From assembly GCF_902459745.1 (NCBI RefSeq), contig NZ_CABPSJ010000008.1, positions 124,001 through 188,000 of the forward strand: 64,000 nt of DNA. Direction: 5' to 3'. The notes under the pieces are model-generated. The model did not search any database. It saw nothing but the letters and a program-made list of their open reading frames with translations, and was not told the origin of the DNA. The stretch is from Pandoraea communis. Its GTDB lineage: Bacteria > Pseudomonadota > Gammaproteobacteria > Burkholderiales > Burkholderiaceae. The position numbers and the translations under genes are program-made. Below, one piece after another: positions 11,741-19,155 of this stretch (its first letter is position 1; each line of letters starts with the position of its first letter).

Positions 11741-12175
11741 ATGAGCAATAAATTGGAGCTTGATGTCTCGACTCATGAGGAGATCAAGGCACTGTGCGCG
11801 AAAGGCGATCGTCTCGCGGAGGCGAAAAGCTATGAAGCTGCGATTGCCGAGTACAACAAGGCATGGTCGTTAGTGCCTGATCCAAAGAATGAATGGCAGG
11901 CCTCAACTTGGATTCTTGCCGCGATAGCTGACGCGTGCTTTCTGGCCGGTTATAAGACCTCTGCACGCGAAGCTCTTGAGTTTGCGATGACTTGCCCTGA
12001 GGCCGTTGGCAACCCCTTCTTGCATTTGCGTCTTGGTCAAGTTCTACTTGATGACGGTGAGGAGGATGTTGCTGCTAATGAGCTGATGCGCGCCTATATG
12101 GGGGGAGGGGAGGAGATTTTTGCTTCGGAAGACGCCCGTTATCTTGACTTCGTTAATACCAAAGCCAAGCTTTGA
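11741..12175 (+). CDS. TPR-like candidate immunity protein for the GH-E-like tip
   Basis: A soluble, mostly helical protein of 144 residues with tetratricopeptide-like helix pairs (AKSYEAAIAEYNKAW, AIADACFLAGYKTSAREAL, RLGQVLLDDGEEDVAANEL). It starts at ATG 11741, seven bases after the toxin-frame stop, with AGGGG just upstream. TPR-like proteins of this size are commonly found right behind Rhs and CDI nuclease toxins as their inhibitors. Here the gene is intact although its toxin is frameshifted, as expected if immunity is kept against related cells. Binding of the upstream tip is inferred from position. Confidence 0.6.
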   Translation: MSNKLELDVSTHEEIKALCAKGDRLAEAKSYEAAIAEYNKAWSLVPDPKNEWQASTWILAAIADACFLAGYKTSAREALEFAMTCPEAVGNPFLHLRLGQVLLDDGEEDVAANELMRAYMGGGEEIFASEDARYLDFVNTKAKL

Positions 12176-12197
12176 CCAGTTCATCAAGTTGCCTCAT

Positions 12198-12226
12198 GCC
12201 GACGCCCGCCCTGTGCGGGCGTTGTC
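12198..12226 (+). terminator. Probable terminator after the Rhs-immunity genes
   Basis: A perfect 8-bp stem ACGCCCGC / GCGGGCGT around a short CCTGT-type loop lies about 25 bases after the immunity gene stop. It is followed by a weak T-rich stretch (TGTCGTTTC). Confidence 0.55.
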
Positions 12227-12235
12227 GTTTCTGGA

Positions 12236-12380
12236 TTATGCCTCTGGTTGCATGATGTTGCTGACGACATGCTCACCCTGGAGATCGAAGCGCACGAACT
12301 GCCGGGTGCCATCCAGGAAGCGCTTCTCGACGGTGCCCCTGCGCGTGCCGACGTCATGACGTGGATCGGTTTGCCGCCCT
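12236..12380 (-). pseudogene. Short minus-strand coding remnant of unknown family
   Basis: The 373-base gap between the immunity gene and the membrane protein holds a coherent minus-strand frame. It ends with TAA at 12236-12238 and reads KRFLDGTRQFVRFDLQGEHVVSNIMQ before the end. About 48 codons are open, with no plausible start codon, so this looks like the C-terminal scrap of a lost gene. I do not recognise the family. The remaining 12380-12548 is AT-richer and holds nothing I can name. Confidence 0.3.
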
Positions 12381-12548
12381 TGTCATCAGCGAATTGCTAC
12401 ATCTATCGGTGCGGATATTAAAAGCGAATTAAGTTTTCACTAGGAAGACTAGTCATCCGGTGAGGTGGTGAAGAAAAGCCACGGAATTTCTCAAGATGGA
12501 CGACACATCGCCGATATAAAAAGATCATTCATATGAATCGGAAATTGT

Positions 12549-13568
12549 ATGATTTTTTTAAGAATTTTGATCGGTGCTGTACTGATATTGGTGATTCCTT
12601 TCGCTGTTAGCTATGTCGTGCGGCGTGTCAAGAAGTTATTCGTCACATTGTTTGTTTTCTTGGCTCGAATTATTAGACGGGTGGTGGAGCGACACCATAT
12701 TGCGGGGAAACTGAATCGACTATCAATTCAGGTGGCAAAGTTCTTCTCTGTGCCCAGAATTGTCATAGGGCAGATTGCTTTGACGTTGCTTAGCGCATGG
12801 GTCCTCGCGAAATATATCTCCGAAATTGACGTTTTTAACGTGCTTTGGCGGTTGACGCTGCTAGGGCTAATGCCGTTGGCCTGGCTCGCTATCGCACTCT
12901 GTGGAAGTCAGAGGGTACTTCGAGCCCTTGAGTGCCCATTTTGCGTCGTAATTCGATGGACGCTCTTGCTAATTTTGCTGTGGATCGCTCATGCACACAC
13001 CGCCGAGGATCTTTCACTCTTATTTGGCCCGGCCGCGTCTCGCTTGCCGGTGGCATCCGGTCTCGGCGCATTTCTTCGAGCGATTGGGTACTTAGCGCTG
13101 CCGACAGCATTCTTGATGGCGTCGAGCCAGATTCTCATGTTCATTGCTTTTGGTACGGTGGCAGGTGGAAAACTGCAGATACTTGGACGAAGCAGGTTCA
13201 TCGCACCAGTCGTCACTGCCGTGCTACTGCTGACGGTAACAGTATGGAATAGCGCTCAGGTCGTGCTGGTCTCAGCTCCGTTGGAGCGATTGCTTGTTGC
13301 TCACGTGGCATTCGAAAACGACATGTTGAGCGAGGAAGTCTGCAACGGAAAGAAATCGAACCGACGTGTCGTATATTTTGAAGCAGATCAGTCCCGTGCT
13401 TTTGTTTTTTCATCACCGAAGGCGGGCGAAAGGGCGAGACCCAAAGTGGAATCTTTACGGAAACTCAAGGCTGACGAAATAAAGGCAATGATACCAACGT
13501 ACGAAGGGGTCATTGCATGTCACTGGCCAGTAACGCCGCCCGAATCTTCTGACGTACAAAAGTCTTAA
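12549..13568 (+). CDS. Multi-pass membrane protein of unknown function
   Basis: A 339-residue protein with hydrophobic segments at about residues 3-22, 30-45, 73-90, 97-118, 135-150, 178-205 and 221-240. A soluble C-terminal domain of about 90 residues follows (CNGKKSNRRVVYFEADQSRAFVFSS). The start ATG at 12549 has only a weak ribosome-binding site. The gene is visibly AT-richer than its neighbours, suggesting acquisition. It stands alone, followed on the opposite strand by the primase gene. No family is recognised, and topology and function are inferred from hydrophobicity only. Confidence 0.65.
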   Translation: MIFLRILIGAVLILVIPFAVSYVVRRVKKLFVTLFVFLARIIRRVVERHHIAGKLNRLSIQVAKFFSVPRIVIGQIALTLLSAWVLAKYISEIDVFNVLWRLTLLGLMPLAWLAIALCGSQRVLRALECPFCVVIRWTLLLILLWIAHAHTAEDLSLLFGPAASRLPVASGLGAFLRAIGYLALPTAFLMASSQILMFIAFGTVAGGKLQILGRSRFIAPVVTAVLLLTVTVWNSAQVVLVSAPLERLLVAHVAFENDMLSEEVCNGKKSNRRVVYFEADQSRAFVFSSPKAGERARPKVESLRKLKADEIKAMIPTYEGVIACHWPVTPPESSDVQKS

Positions 13569-13623
13569 TGTGAGCAAAGGGTAGGTGGTCGAGGGCTGTC
13601 TCGCTCGACCACCTGTGCATTCG

Positions 13624-15897
13624 CTAGATGTTAATCAGCTGTACCCCCAGATATTCGTTTCCTTGTTTGATGCGCTTTTGCTTGAACCCGAGGCTGACCA
13701 TGCGCAGTCTAAATTTCTGAATGGTCATGGGTTCCATGCCATGCCTGCCAGTGAACCTCGAGTATGCATCGAACGCGTCCTGGGCCGCGACCTTGCCTCT
13801 CGCAGAGCGTCTGCACTCCGCATCGATCCACATCCGTACGGAATCGGAACGCTTTCGTGCGTCAGATGTCGCGACTTCAACTTCGGCACATTCGGGTAAG
13901 CAACCGGCTTGCAGGTAGTCGAACGCGCCGGCGATAAGCCAGTTCAGGATTCCAGATGCCTCGGTTGCGAGTTTGTCATCCAGATCATTGTCACGAGACT
14001 TTCCCGAGAATTTCTGTGTGAACGGGATGACCAAGATACGACGCCACAATGCTTCGTTCTCTCGATCCCAATCCGGCATTTCGTTTGTACTCAACAGCAG
14101 TTTCCCGCGTGGCCGGAACGATTCTGTTTCCCCGTAATTGTGGCGGCCGCTGACCTGATCACCACCGGTCAGTTGTTTGAAAAACGGTTCGTCGATACCG
14201 CGTCGTCGCTCAGATTCTGTGCAGAACAGTATGCGAGGACGCTGCAACGCCATTAGTGCTGGTGTCGGACCATTTGCGCTTCCTTTGTTCGCGCTCTTCA
14301 AGAATGATGGCGACATCTGGCCTGAATACAGTGACCCAACGACGTTTTCGACCGCTCGCGTCAGCGTTCCTTTGCCGTTACTTCCACGTCCGAGCATGAA
14401 GAACGCCTTCTGCTCTTTGATCGAACCCGTCATCGAATAGCCAAGTGCAGTGCGAAGAAACCTGCGGAGATCCCGGTCGGGAGCAACACTTTGCAGAAAC
14501 GCGCCGAACTGCGGACACCGCGCATTACGATCAAATGTCGCGTTAATCGTGCACGAGATCATGTCTGTGGGTTGCCCGGCTCGGAACTCCTTTGTCCGAA
14601 GGTCAACGACGCCGTTCGGTACGCCGAGTAGATATGGGTCTTGGTCAAAATCGGATGCCTTTGCGTCCAATTCCGGGAACGCCCGCATATCTGCGAGAAT
14701 CCGCTGGGCGCCTTGATACGAAGTCATGCGTTTGAGGAGTGTCGTTGCCGTTGAGTTTTTGGCCTGCTCCGCACACTGAACGAGTTCCTCGATTTCTGCC
14801 AATACGGCTCGGCAAGCTGCGCGCTTGTCGGTGCTCCAACGATGGCCGACGAAGACTCGACACGATTCGTTCTCAACGATCCTCAACGTTTCGCATAGTT
14901 TGGTCGTAACGAACTTGGCGACGTCACTGTCGGACGTTGGGAACCACGAGCGTTCCGGGGCACCGTTCATTTTCCCGTACTGGCTTGCGTAGTAATAGAG
15001 GGTTCCGATCGTTCGTTGGCCACCACCATCAAATTTATCCCATGTCGGCCGCTGTATAGCTTCATCGTACTTATCTAGACTGGATTTCGACCATTGATCC
15101 CAAATTTCGAAACCAGCTTCAGCGTCCCACGAGTGCAGGGCCATGCCGATGTGGAGCCAGACTGTTCGTTCTTTTGCCGGAATCTGGGATAGAAGGTCAC
15201 GTACTTCATCGGCACGAGGCATGTCACCCGTCGCGACAGTACTTGGCTTACGACTTTCGCGGACGGAACTGGGAACGTCATTGATTGGGATTTGGCCGCC
15301 CAGCGCTTCCACGAGCTCGGAGGCCGACATCGCGTCAGTGTTCGTTTCGCACTTTCTGAGCTGGGTTCGCTGGTTGCGTTTCCAGTTGATGGTGCCTGCC
15401 AATCGAAATGCGTGAGCGGCATCTGTCGAGCCCGGATCGGACTTGAGGGCTACTGCGAGCGCCATGGAAAGCGGGCGAAACTCTGATAGTGCGCACTTCA
15501 CCCTGAAGTACGCGTGGAACCGACGTTCAGATGATTCGACGACGATATCAGGTGTGACCGCAAGAGCCTGCAACGACTTCAACGTGTGTCCTGAATCGCA
15601 ATCGGCGATGAGATACCGAATGCCCTTGATGTTCTTGAGCTTACGGCCTCGACCATCAGTGCGTTGAGGAACAATCGTGATGGCCGCACCACGTTCGTTG
15701 AGCTCAGCAAGTTCGATTGCGGTATCTCTGTTCGCCTCGCGAAAGAACGATTGGGGTTTTACGTTTGAGCCTTTGCGCTCGGGAAATGTCTGAACGGATA
15801 TGTGCCTGGTGCCGTCGGCCGAACGTTGGGCCACGGTTTTCATGTGCTTGACCATGACCTGGATGTTGCACCCGTGTCGCGTCTTGTTTGATTGCAT
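13624..15897 (-). CDS. P4/D5-type primase-helicase of the integrative element
   Basis: A 757-residue replication protein. The N-terminal part (residues about 30-160) resembles RepB-type archaeo-eukaryotic primase domains, with an acidic GIRYLIADCDSGH motif. A PriCT-2-like segment follows (residues about 220-310, with AKERTVWLHIGMALHSWD). A D5_N region and a superfamily III helicase come next. The Walker A motif GRGSNGKGT is near residue 500 and a Walker B-like PRILFCTESE follows. Phage P4 alpha and its relatives combine these activities to start replication at their own origin. Repeats just upstream of the gene could be that origin. The start ATG at 15897 has a weak AGAAG site. Confidence 0.9.
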   Translation of the reverse strand: MQSNKTRHGCNIQVMVKHMKTVAQRSADGTRHISVQTFPERKGSNVKPQSFFREANRDTAIELAELNERGAAITIVPQRTDGRGRKLKNIKGIRYLIADCDSGHTLKSLQALAVTPDIVVESSERRFHAYFRVKCALSEFRPLSMALAVALKSDPGSTDAAHAFRLAGTINWKRNQRTQLRKCETNTDAMSASELVEALGGQIPINDVPSSVRESRKPSTVATGDMPRADEVRDLLSQIPAKERTVWLHIGMALHSWDAEAGFEIWDQWSKSSLDKYDEAIQRPTWDKFDGGGQRTIGTLYYYASQYGKMNGAPERSWFPTSDSDVAKFVTTKLCETLRIVENESCRVFVGHRWSTDKRAACRAVLAEIEELVQCAEQAKNSTATTLLKRMTSYQGAQRILADMRAFPELDAKASDFDQDPYLLGVPNGVVDLRTKEFRAGQPTDMISCTINATFDRNARCPQFGAFLQSVAPDRDLRRFLRTALGYSMTGSIKEQKAFFMLGRGSNGKGTLTRAVENVVGSLYSGQMSPSFLKSANKGSANGPTPALMALQRPRILFCTESERRRGIDEPFFKQLTGGDQVSGRHNYGETESFRPRGKLLLSTNEMPDWDRENEALWRRILVIPFTQKFSGKSRDNDLDDKLATEASGILNWLIAGAFDYLQAGCLPECAEVEVATSDARKRSDSVRMWIDAECRRSARGKVAAQDAFDAYSRFTGRHGMEPMTIQKFRLRMVSLGFKQKRIKQGNEYLGVQLINI

Positions 15898-15945
15898 TTT
15901 CTTCTACGATTTTCGAAATTTGGATTGGGGTTATGCGGACGTTTG

Positions 15946-16066
15946 GTGTAGGAGATGTAAGACAAATCGACGGCTTCGGTTCGTCCCCTCTTCTTTCCCT
16001 ATGGATATAAGGTCAAAAAAGACGTAACGATCTCCGGCACCCACTAATCTCCTGCACCTCCTACAC
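15946..16066. repeat. Iteron-like 9-bp repeats upstream of the primase gene
   Basis: Four copies of GTGNNGGAG lie in the short region between the AlpA-like gene and the primase. GTGTAGGAG is on the plus strand at 15946-15954. On the minus strand there are GTGCCGGAG at 16032-16040, GTGCAGGAG at 16049-16057 and GTGTAGGAG at 16058-16066, the last two directly adjacent. P4-type elements carry short iterons near the alpha gene that the primase binds, so this is a candidate replication origin. Confidence 0.45.
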
Positions 16067-16119
16067 CCCTGCTGCCCGTCGTGGGAAAGGGGCGAAGACG
16101 AGCGGTCACCCAGTTACAT

Positions 16120-16368
16120 TCAGATCGTCGATTGATTGCCCTGCGCGATCGACGTATGTGTTGCGATCATGGCCTTCATCCATGCTAGGACCTCGGCTTC
16201 GATAGATCGAACCACTCGGGACGAAGATGAGATCGGTCTTTGGCGTTTGCAAACTTGAATCTTGGCGTAGATCAACGATCGCGAAAGACCAGTAATGCGT
16301 TCGACGTTGCTGTGTCGAGGAAATACGATCTCGGTCTGCACGTCGTTGCTCGCTGCGTTTTTAGTCAT
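16120..16368 (-). CDS. AlpA-family helix-turn-helix regulator (copy 1)
   Basis: An 82-residue protein with the AlpA/MerR-like winged-helix motif NVERITGLSRSLIYAKI near residues 20-36, ending in EVLAWMKAMI. I chose ATG 16368 because it is preceded by GGAG in the leader and matches the start of the second copy. A longer frame runs through the leader and is an artefact. The central loop (KRQRPISSSSRVV) departs from the usual EFPxPVKLGxRAVGW pattern, so DNA binding may be altered. AlpA proteins switch on excision or early genes of P4-like elements. The gene precedes the primase on the same strand. Confidence 0.8.
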   Translation of the reverse strand: MTKNAASNDVQTEIVFPRHSNVERITGLSRSLIYAKIQVCKRQRPISSSSRVVRSIEAEVLAWMKAMIATHTSIAQGNQSTI

Positions 16369-16440
16369 GTTGTGCTCCAACAGGCAATCGGTGCCCGGTC
16401 CGGCATCGGGAGTCCCCCGAAGCACAACCTATTTACTGCT
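16369..16440 (-). promoter_or_regulatory. Structured leader of AlpA copy 1
   Basis: Between AGTAAATAG and the ATG, the minus strand can fold into a three-way structure. The outer stem is GTTGTGCT / AGCACAAC, with the GGAG ribosome-binding site at its 3' base. Inner stems are TCGGG / CCCGA and TGCC / GGCA. An alternative stem GGCA-CCGAT-TGCC competes with the last one. The same layout occurs before AlpA copy 2. Confidence 0.45.
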
Positions 16441-16597
16441 CTGCCAAAGTTTGAAATCCCAGCCATCAGGTTGTGCCGGAACGAGCTCACGTGTGCGACA
16501 TTACTTCGTCATGAGTTCGAATAGCGGACTGTCGTTGGGCGACCGATCATTCGAGAATTCCCCAACGCAGATGAGGTGTGTCCGCGGTAAAGACATG

Positions 16598-16804
16598 TCA
16601 GATCGATTTTGGCTTACTCAGCGGCGATAGTGCCGCGTATGGCGTGCTAGACGTACGTGCACGTTTTTGGCGTTCGAATCTGCAAAGCAGTGGCGCGATA
16701 TCTATGATCGTTGGCAGGCGGAAAATACTGAGGCGCGCCATGATGTTCGATTGATCGTCTGCATCCGAAGTCGAACTGCTTGGACTAGGGGGTGAGAAGA
16801 CCAA
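16598..16804 (-). CDS. Possible small protein downstream of AlpA copy 2
   Basis: A 68-codon frame starts with TTG directly after the stop of the AlpA-like gene; an internal ATG is at 16741. The product is basic at its C-terminus (RFERQKRARTSS) and has no recognised domain. Its position directly behind the regulator and on the same strand suggests translational coupling. No good ribosome-binding site is seen, so it may be spurious. Confidence 0.3.
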   Translation of the reverse strand: MVFSPPSPSSSTSDADDQSNIMARLSIFRLPTIIDIAPLLCRFERQKRARTSSTPYAALSPLSKPKSI

Positions 16805-17272
16805 TCACAATTGCGCACGATCCGCGAGCGGGGTGAGCGCAGCATCCGTCGAATGAACGGACAGCTCTGGCGGTGTACTGCTGATGACGTTGTGCGGTGC
16901 GACGTCGCTGAACTCAGAATTCTGGAAGTTGCCCTTTGTGATTTCGGCCGACACGTTGCTGCGATCGTCCCAAGGTTGCACGTCGTCACTTTCTGGCAGA
17001 GGCGCATCACGGATTCGATGTGGCTGCGATTGCGGTCTTGTATGACCCATATTCGTCTTACGGATCTCGATCCTAGATTGAACCCATTCGAGAATCTCGG
17101 ATTGCAACCAAGCAACGATTCGACCTGTCAGCGGAACCGATTGTGGGAATTCACCGATCTTCATCATGGCGTAGATCGACGATCGGGAAAGGCCGGTGAT
17201 GCGTTCGACGTCAGGACGGCGCAGCAACGCGACCTTGGTCAGGTCTTCATGAATTGAAATCTGATTGTTCAT
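16805..17272 (-). CDS. AlpA-family helix-turn-helix regulator with long C-terminal tail (copy 2)
   Basis: A 155-residue protein. Residues about 18-65 form a canonical AlpA domain (DVERITGLSRSSIYAMMKIGEF, then GRIVAWLQSEILEWVQSR). The remaining 90 residues are polar, low in hydrophobicity and probably disordered, which is unusual for AlpA proteins of about 70 residues. The start ATG at 17272 is set by the conserved GGAGCACA leader sequence in front. It shares its leader with copy 1 but diverges outside the helix-turn-helix, so the two are paralogues with probably different operators or partners. Confidence 0.85.
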   Translation of the reverse strand: MNNQISIHEDLTKVALLRRPDVERITGLSRSSIYAMMKIGEFPQSVPLTGRIVAWLQSEILEWVQSRIEIRKTNMGHTRPQSQPHRIRDAPLPESDDVQPWDDRSNVSAEITKGNFQNSEFSDVAPHNVISSTPPELSVHSTDAALTPLADRAQL

Positions 17273-17345
17273 CGTGTGCTCCAGCAGGCAATCGTTGCCT
17301 GTTCCGGCATCGGGCAAGGGTCCCGAAGCACAACTTATTTACTGA
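17273..17345 (-). promoter_or_regulatory. Structured leader of AlpA copy 2
   Basis: This leader is homologous to the one before AlpA copy 1 and keeps the same stems with changed loops. The outer stem is TGTGCT / AGCACA, the second is TCGGG / CCCGA with a different loop, and the third is TGCC / GGCA. A strong alternative stem CAGGCA / TGCCTG overlaps the third. AGTAAATAAG lies at its 5' end like a -10 element. The ribosome-binding GGAG is inside the outer stem. Confidence 0.45.
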
Positions 17346-17650
17346 CAACGTTGAAGTTCGAATTCGGAGCTCGCGACCGATCTCGGCAGCGGCGTACGAA
17401 ACGGGGGAAACGGCAATCCTATTCGCCGGGCCGGATGCCGGCCGCGCAATGATTCGGTGCTGACCGAATTGATCGCGGGGCATGCCCCGATCCCGTGATT
17501 CGGCGACGTGACGTTACCGATCACGGCATTGTTCTTGGTGTCCCCAAAGTTGGTGATGAACGTACGTAGGCTCCGGGAAACGAATTCTGGTTCATGACGT
17601 GCGCGAGCAACCCGAGCGCTTTTCAGAGTCGTCGATGAATTGGCGTGCAT
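17339..17650 (-). CDS. Possible small protein upstream of AlpA copy 2
   Basis: An open frame on the same strand as the AlpA and primase genes runs from an ATG at about 17650 to TAA at 17339, inside the TTATTTACT motif. The product, of about 103 residues, is basic (LKSARVARARHEPEFVSRSL) and has no recognised domain. An upstream ATG at 17680 is also possible. Small unknown frames are usual here in P4-like elements, but coding is not proven. Confidence 0.35.
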   Translation of the reverse strand: MHANSSTTLKSARVARARHEPEFVSRSLRTFITNFGDTKNNAVIGNVTSPNHGIGACPAINSVSTESLRGRHPARRIGLPFPPFRTPLPRSVASSEFELQRCQ

Positions 17651-17680
17651 CGTTATCGGCCACAGAAAAATACTAAGCAC

Positions 17681-18017
17681 CGGTGCGTGTGTAGACGTTC
17701 AATTTGCGCTCGGCGTCCGGCAGCTGATCCGAACATTGCGGGCACGTTATTTACTAGAGACCAAACTGTTTTGAGGCTGGGCCCGATCTTCCGGGATCTG
17801 AGATCATGTGAACTGATGTGACTTCACAGAACAACGATCTGTTGGAACTTCGGCAATTGGTTTGCGGTTGACGCAGCGTCCGCGGACGGCGGCGATCGCC
17901 ATCGAATGACGGGCTACCGAAGATTTCGAATGTGGTTCAACTTTGTGGTCGAACTGGCGACGTCGTTCAGACGCGAATGGATACGTGCGTGATCGGGTTT
18001 GTAGGTGCGATTATTTA
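17681..18017. other. Gap without a convincing gene, carrying repeated TTATTTACT motifs
   Basis: No supported gene. Two copies of TTATTTACTAG lie at 17747 and 18011, oriented like the copies in front of the two AlpA genes (16430, where the first base differs, and 17335). Short minus-strand frames cross this stretch but none has a start and ribosome-binding site worth reporting. Confidence 0.4.
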
Positions 18018-18221
18018 CTAGGGCTGACGACGTTCGTGATCGCTGCTCGGCTTTGAACTATGTTCGAGCCAGTCGAGATTGCTACCAGCGTGCACCCGCA
18101 CCTTCAGCAATCTATCATCGGAGGTAGGCTTCGCCCTTGAAGATCGAGCGCATTCGGGGCTGTTCCAACGTTTGGATGTGGGCGGCCGATAGCTTCCGTC
18201 ATTTCCCGAGTCGTCTATCAA
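18018..18221 (-). CDS. Possible small protein of the element's early region
   Basis: A 67-codon frame starts at ATG 18221 and ends with TAG inside a TTATTTACTAG motif. It is polar and charged (ECARSSRAKPTSDDRLLKV) with no recognised domain. It lies on the same strand as the AlpA and primase genes. Evidence for coding is limited to an open frame and position. Confidence 0.3.
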   Translation of the reverse strand: MIDDSGNDGSYRPPTSKRWNSPECARSSRAKPTSDDRLLKVRVHAGSNLDWLEHSSKPSSDHERRQP

Positions 18222-18457
18222 CTGGGAAATGCGTGTACAACCATGTCAGTAACAGGACTGTTCGTCATCACTTCCGCTGCATTTATTGATCGGAGCCCCT
18301 CGGGTACGGTTCGAGCATCGAAGTTCATTGGTCAGAGGTGGATTGGCGCGCTTCCGGTACCGGCCTCTAAAAATGGCTCGGTATCAATCCAATCTGTCCC
18401 CAGATTGTTGGTGCACATGAACAAGCAAAGGCCCTGATGGTCCGATGCTCTCGCCCT

Positions 18458-18814
18458 CTATGCTTCCGGGCCATCGACGATCAAGTCAACCAGAGAAATC
18501 TTGTATTCGTAACTGGCGGTCGAACCGGTGCGCACATCCTCGGTTGTTTTGAATCGGGAGCCTATCGCGATCGGTTCTTCCCCGAATGTAGTAGCCATTC
18601 GTTCGTTGACGTCACTTCCGTATCCATAATCAAAGACGCGGTCCAAGGGATCAAAAATGAACGGGTATCGAATCTTGCCTTCTTTGCTGAACCCCATCCA
18701 CTGCCTTACGACAAGGTTCCAGTTGTCGTCCAATCCACAGTGCAAGACGATGGTGGAGTTAGGATCCTCGTCTTTCCCGTTCATCCATAGAGCAACAACA
18801 CGTACGATTTTCAA
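18458..18814 (-). CDS. Small hypothetical protein
   Basis: A 118-residue acidic soluble protein. I chose the TTG at 18814 because AGGAG lies about six bases upstream; the frame also runs further 5' without a good site. The product has a conserved-looking core (IVLHCGLDDNWNLVVRQW, YPFIFDPLDRVFDYGYGSD) and no recognised domain. It is the most upstream convincing gene on the minus strand of the element's replication half. Bases 18815-19155 hold no supported gene. Confidence 0.55.
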   Translation of the reverse strand: MKIVRVVALWMNGKDEDPNSTIVLHCGLDDNWNLVVRQWMGFSKEGKIRYPFIFDPLDRVFDYGYGSDVNERMATTFGEEPIAIGSRFKTTEDVRTGSTASYEYKISLVDLIVDGPEA

Positions 18815-19155
18815 AACGGTCTCCTGCGGGCGGCGCAGCTTTAGGCGGTCTAAAGGAAGGGCTCGTGGGATGACACTATTACATGAATTTCTGTACGTGG
18901 CAGGTGAGTGACACTCCACCTGCCCACGACGGGCATGTATTCGACGGCGTCATGGTCGCGGAATGAACCAACACTTGCTGACGTACCGGGTCAGAGGGAT
19001 CAGAGAGCCTTCCGAACACGTTAGATATGGTTCATTTGCGACCTTCAATATTGCCTTCAAACGAGAGGTGGGATCAGCATACGGGATATCGAACGGGGGA
19101 GCGGAGACGTCGCGTCAGATTTAATCGATGCAATTGGCGAGGGCACCGCAACTGA

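Noticed and set aside
16120-16425. Longer start of AlpA copy 1 reading through the leader
   Set aside because: The extra residues translate a conserved RNA-like leader; ATG 16368 has GGAG in front and matches copy 2.
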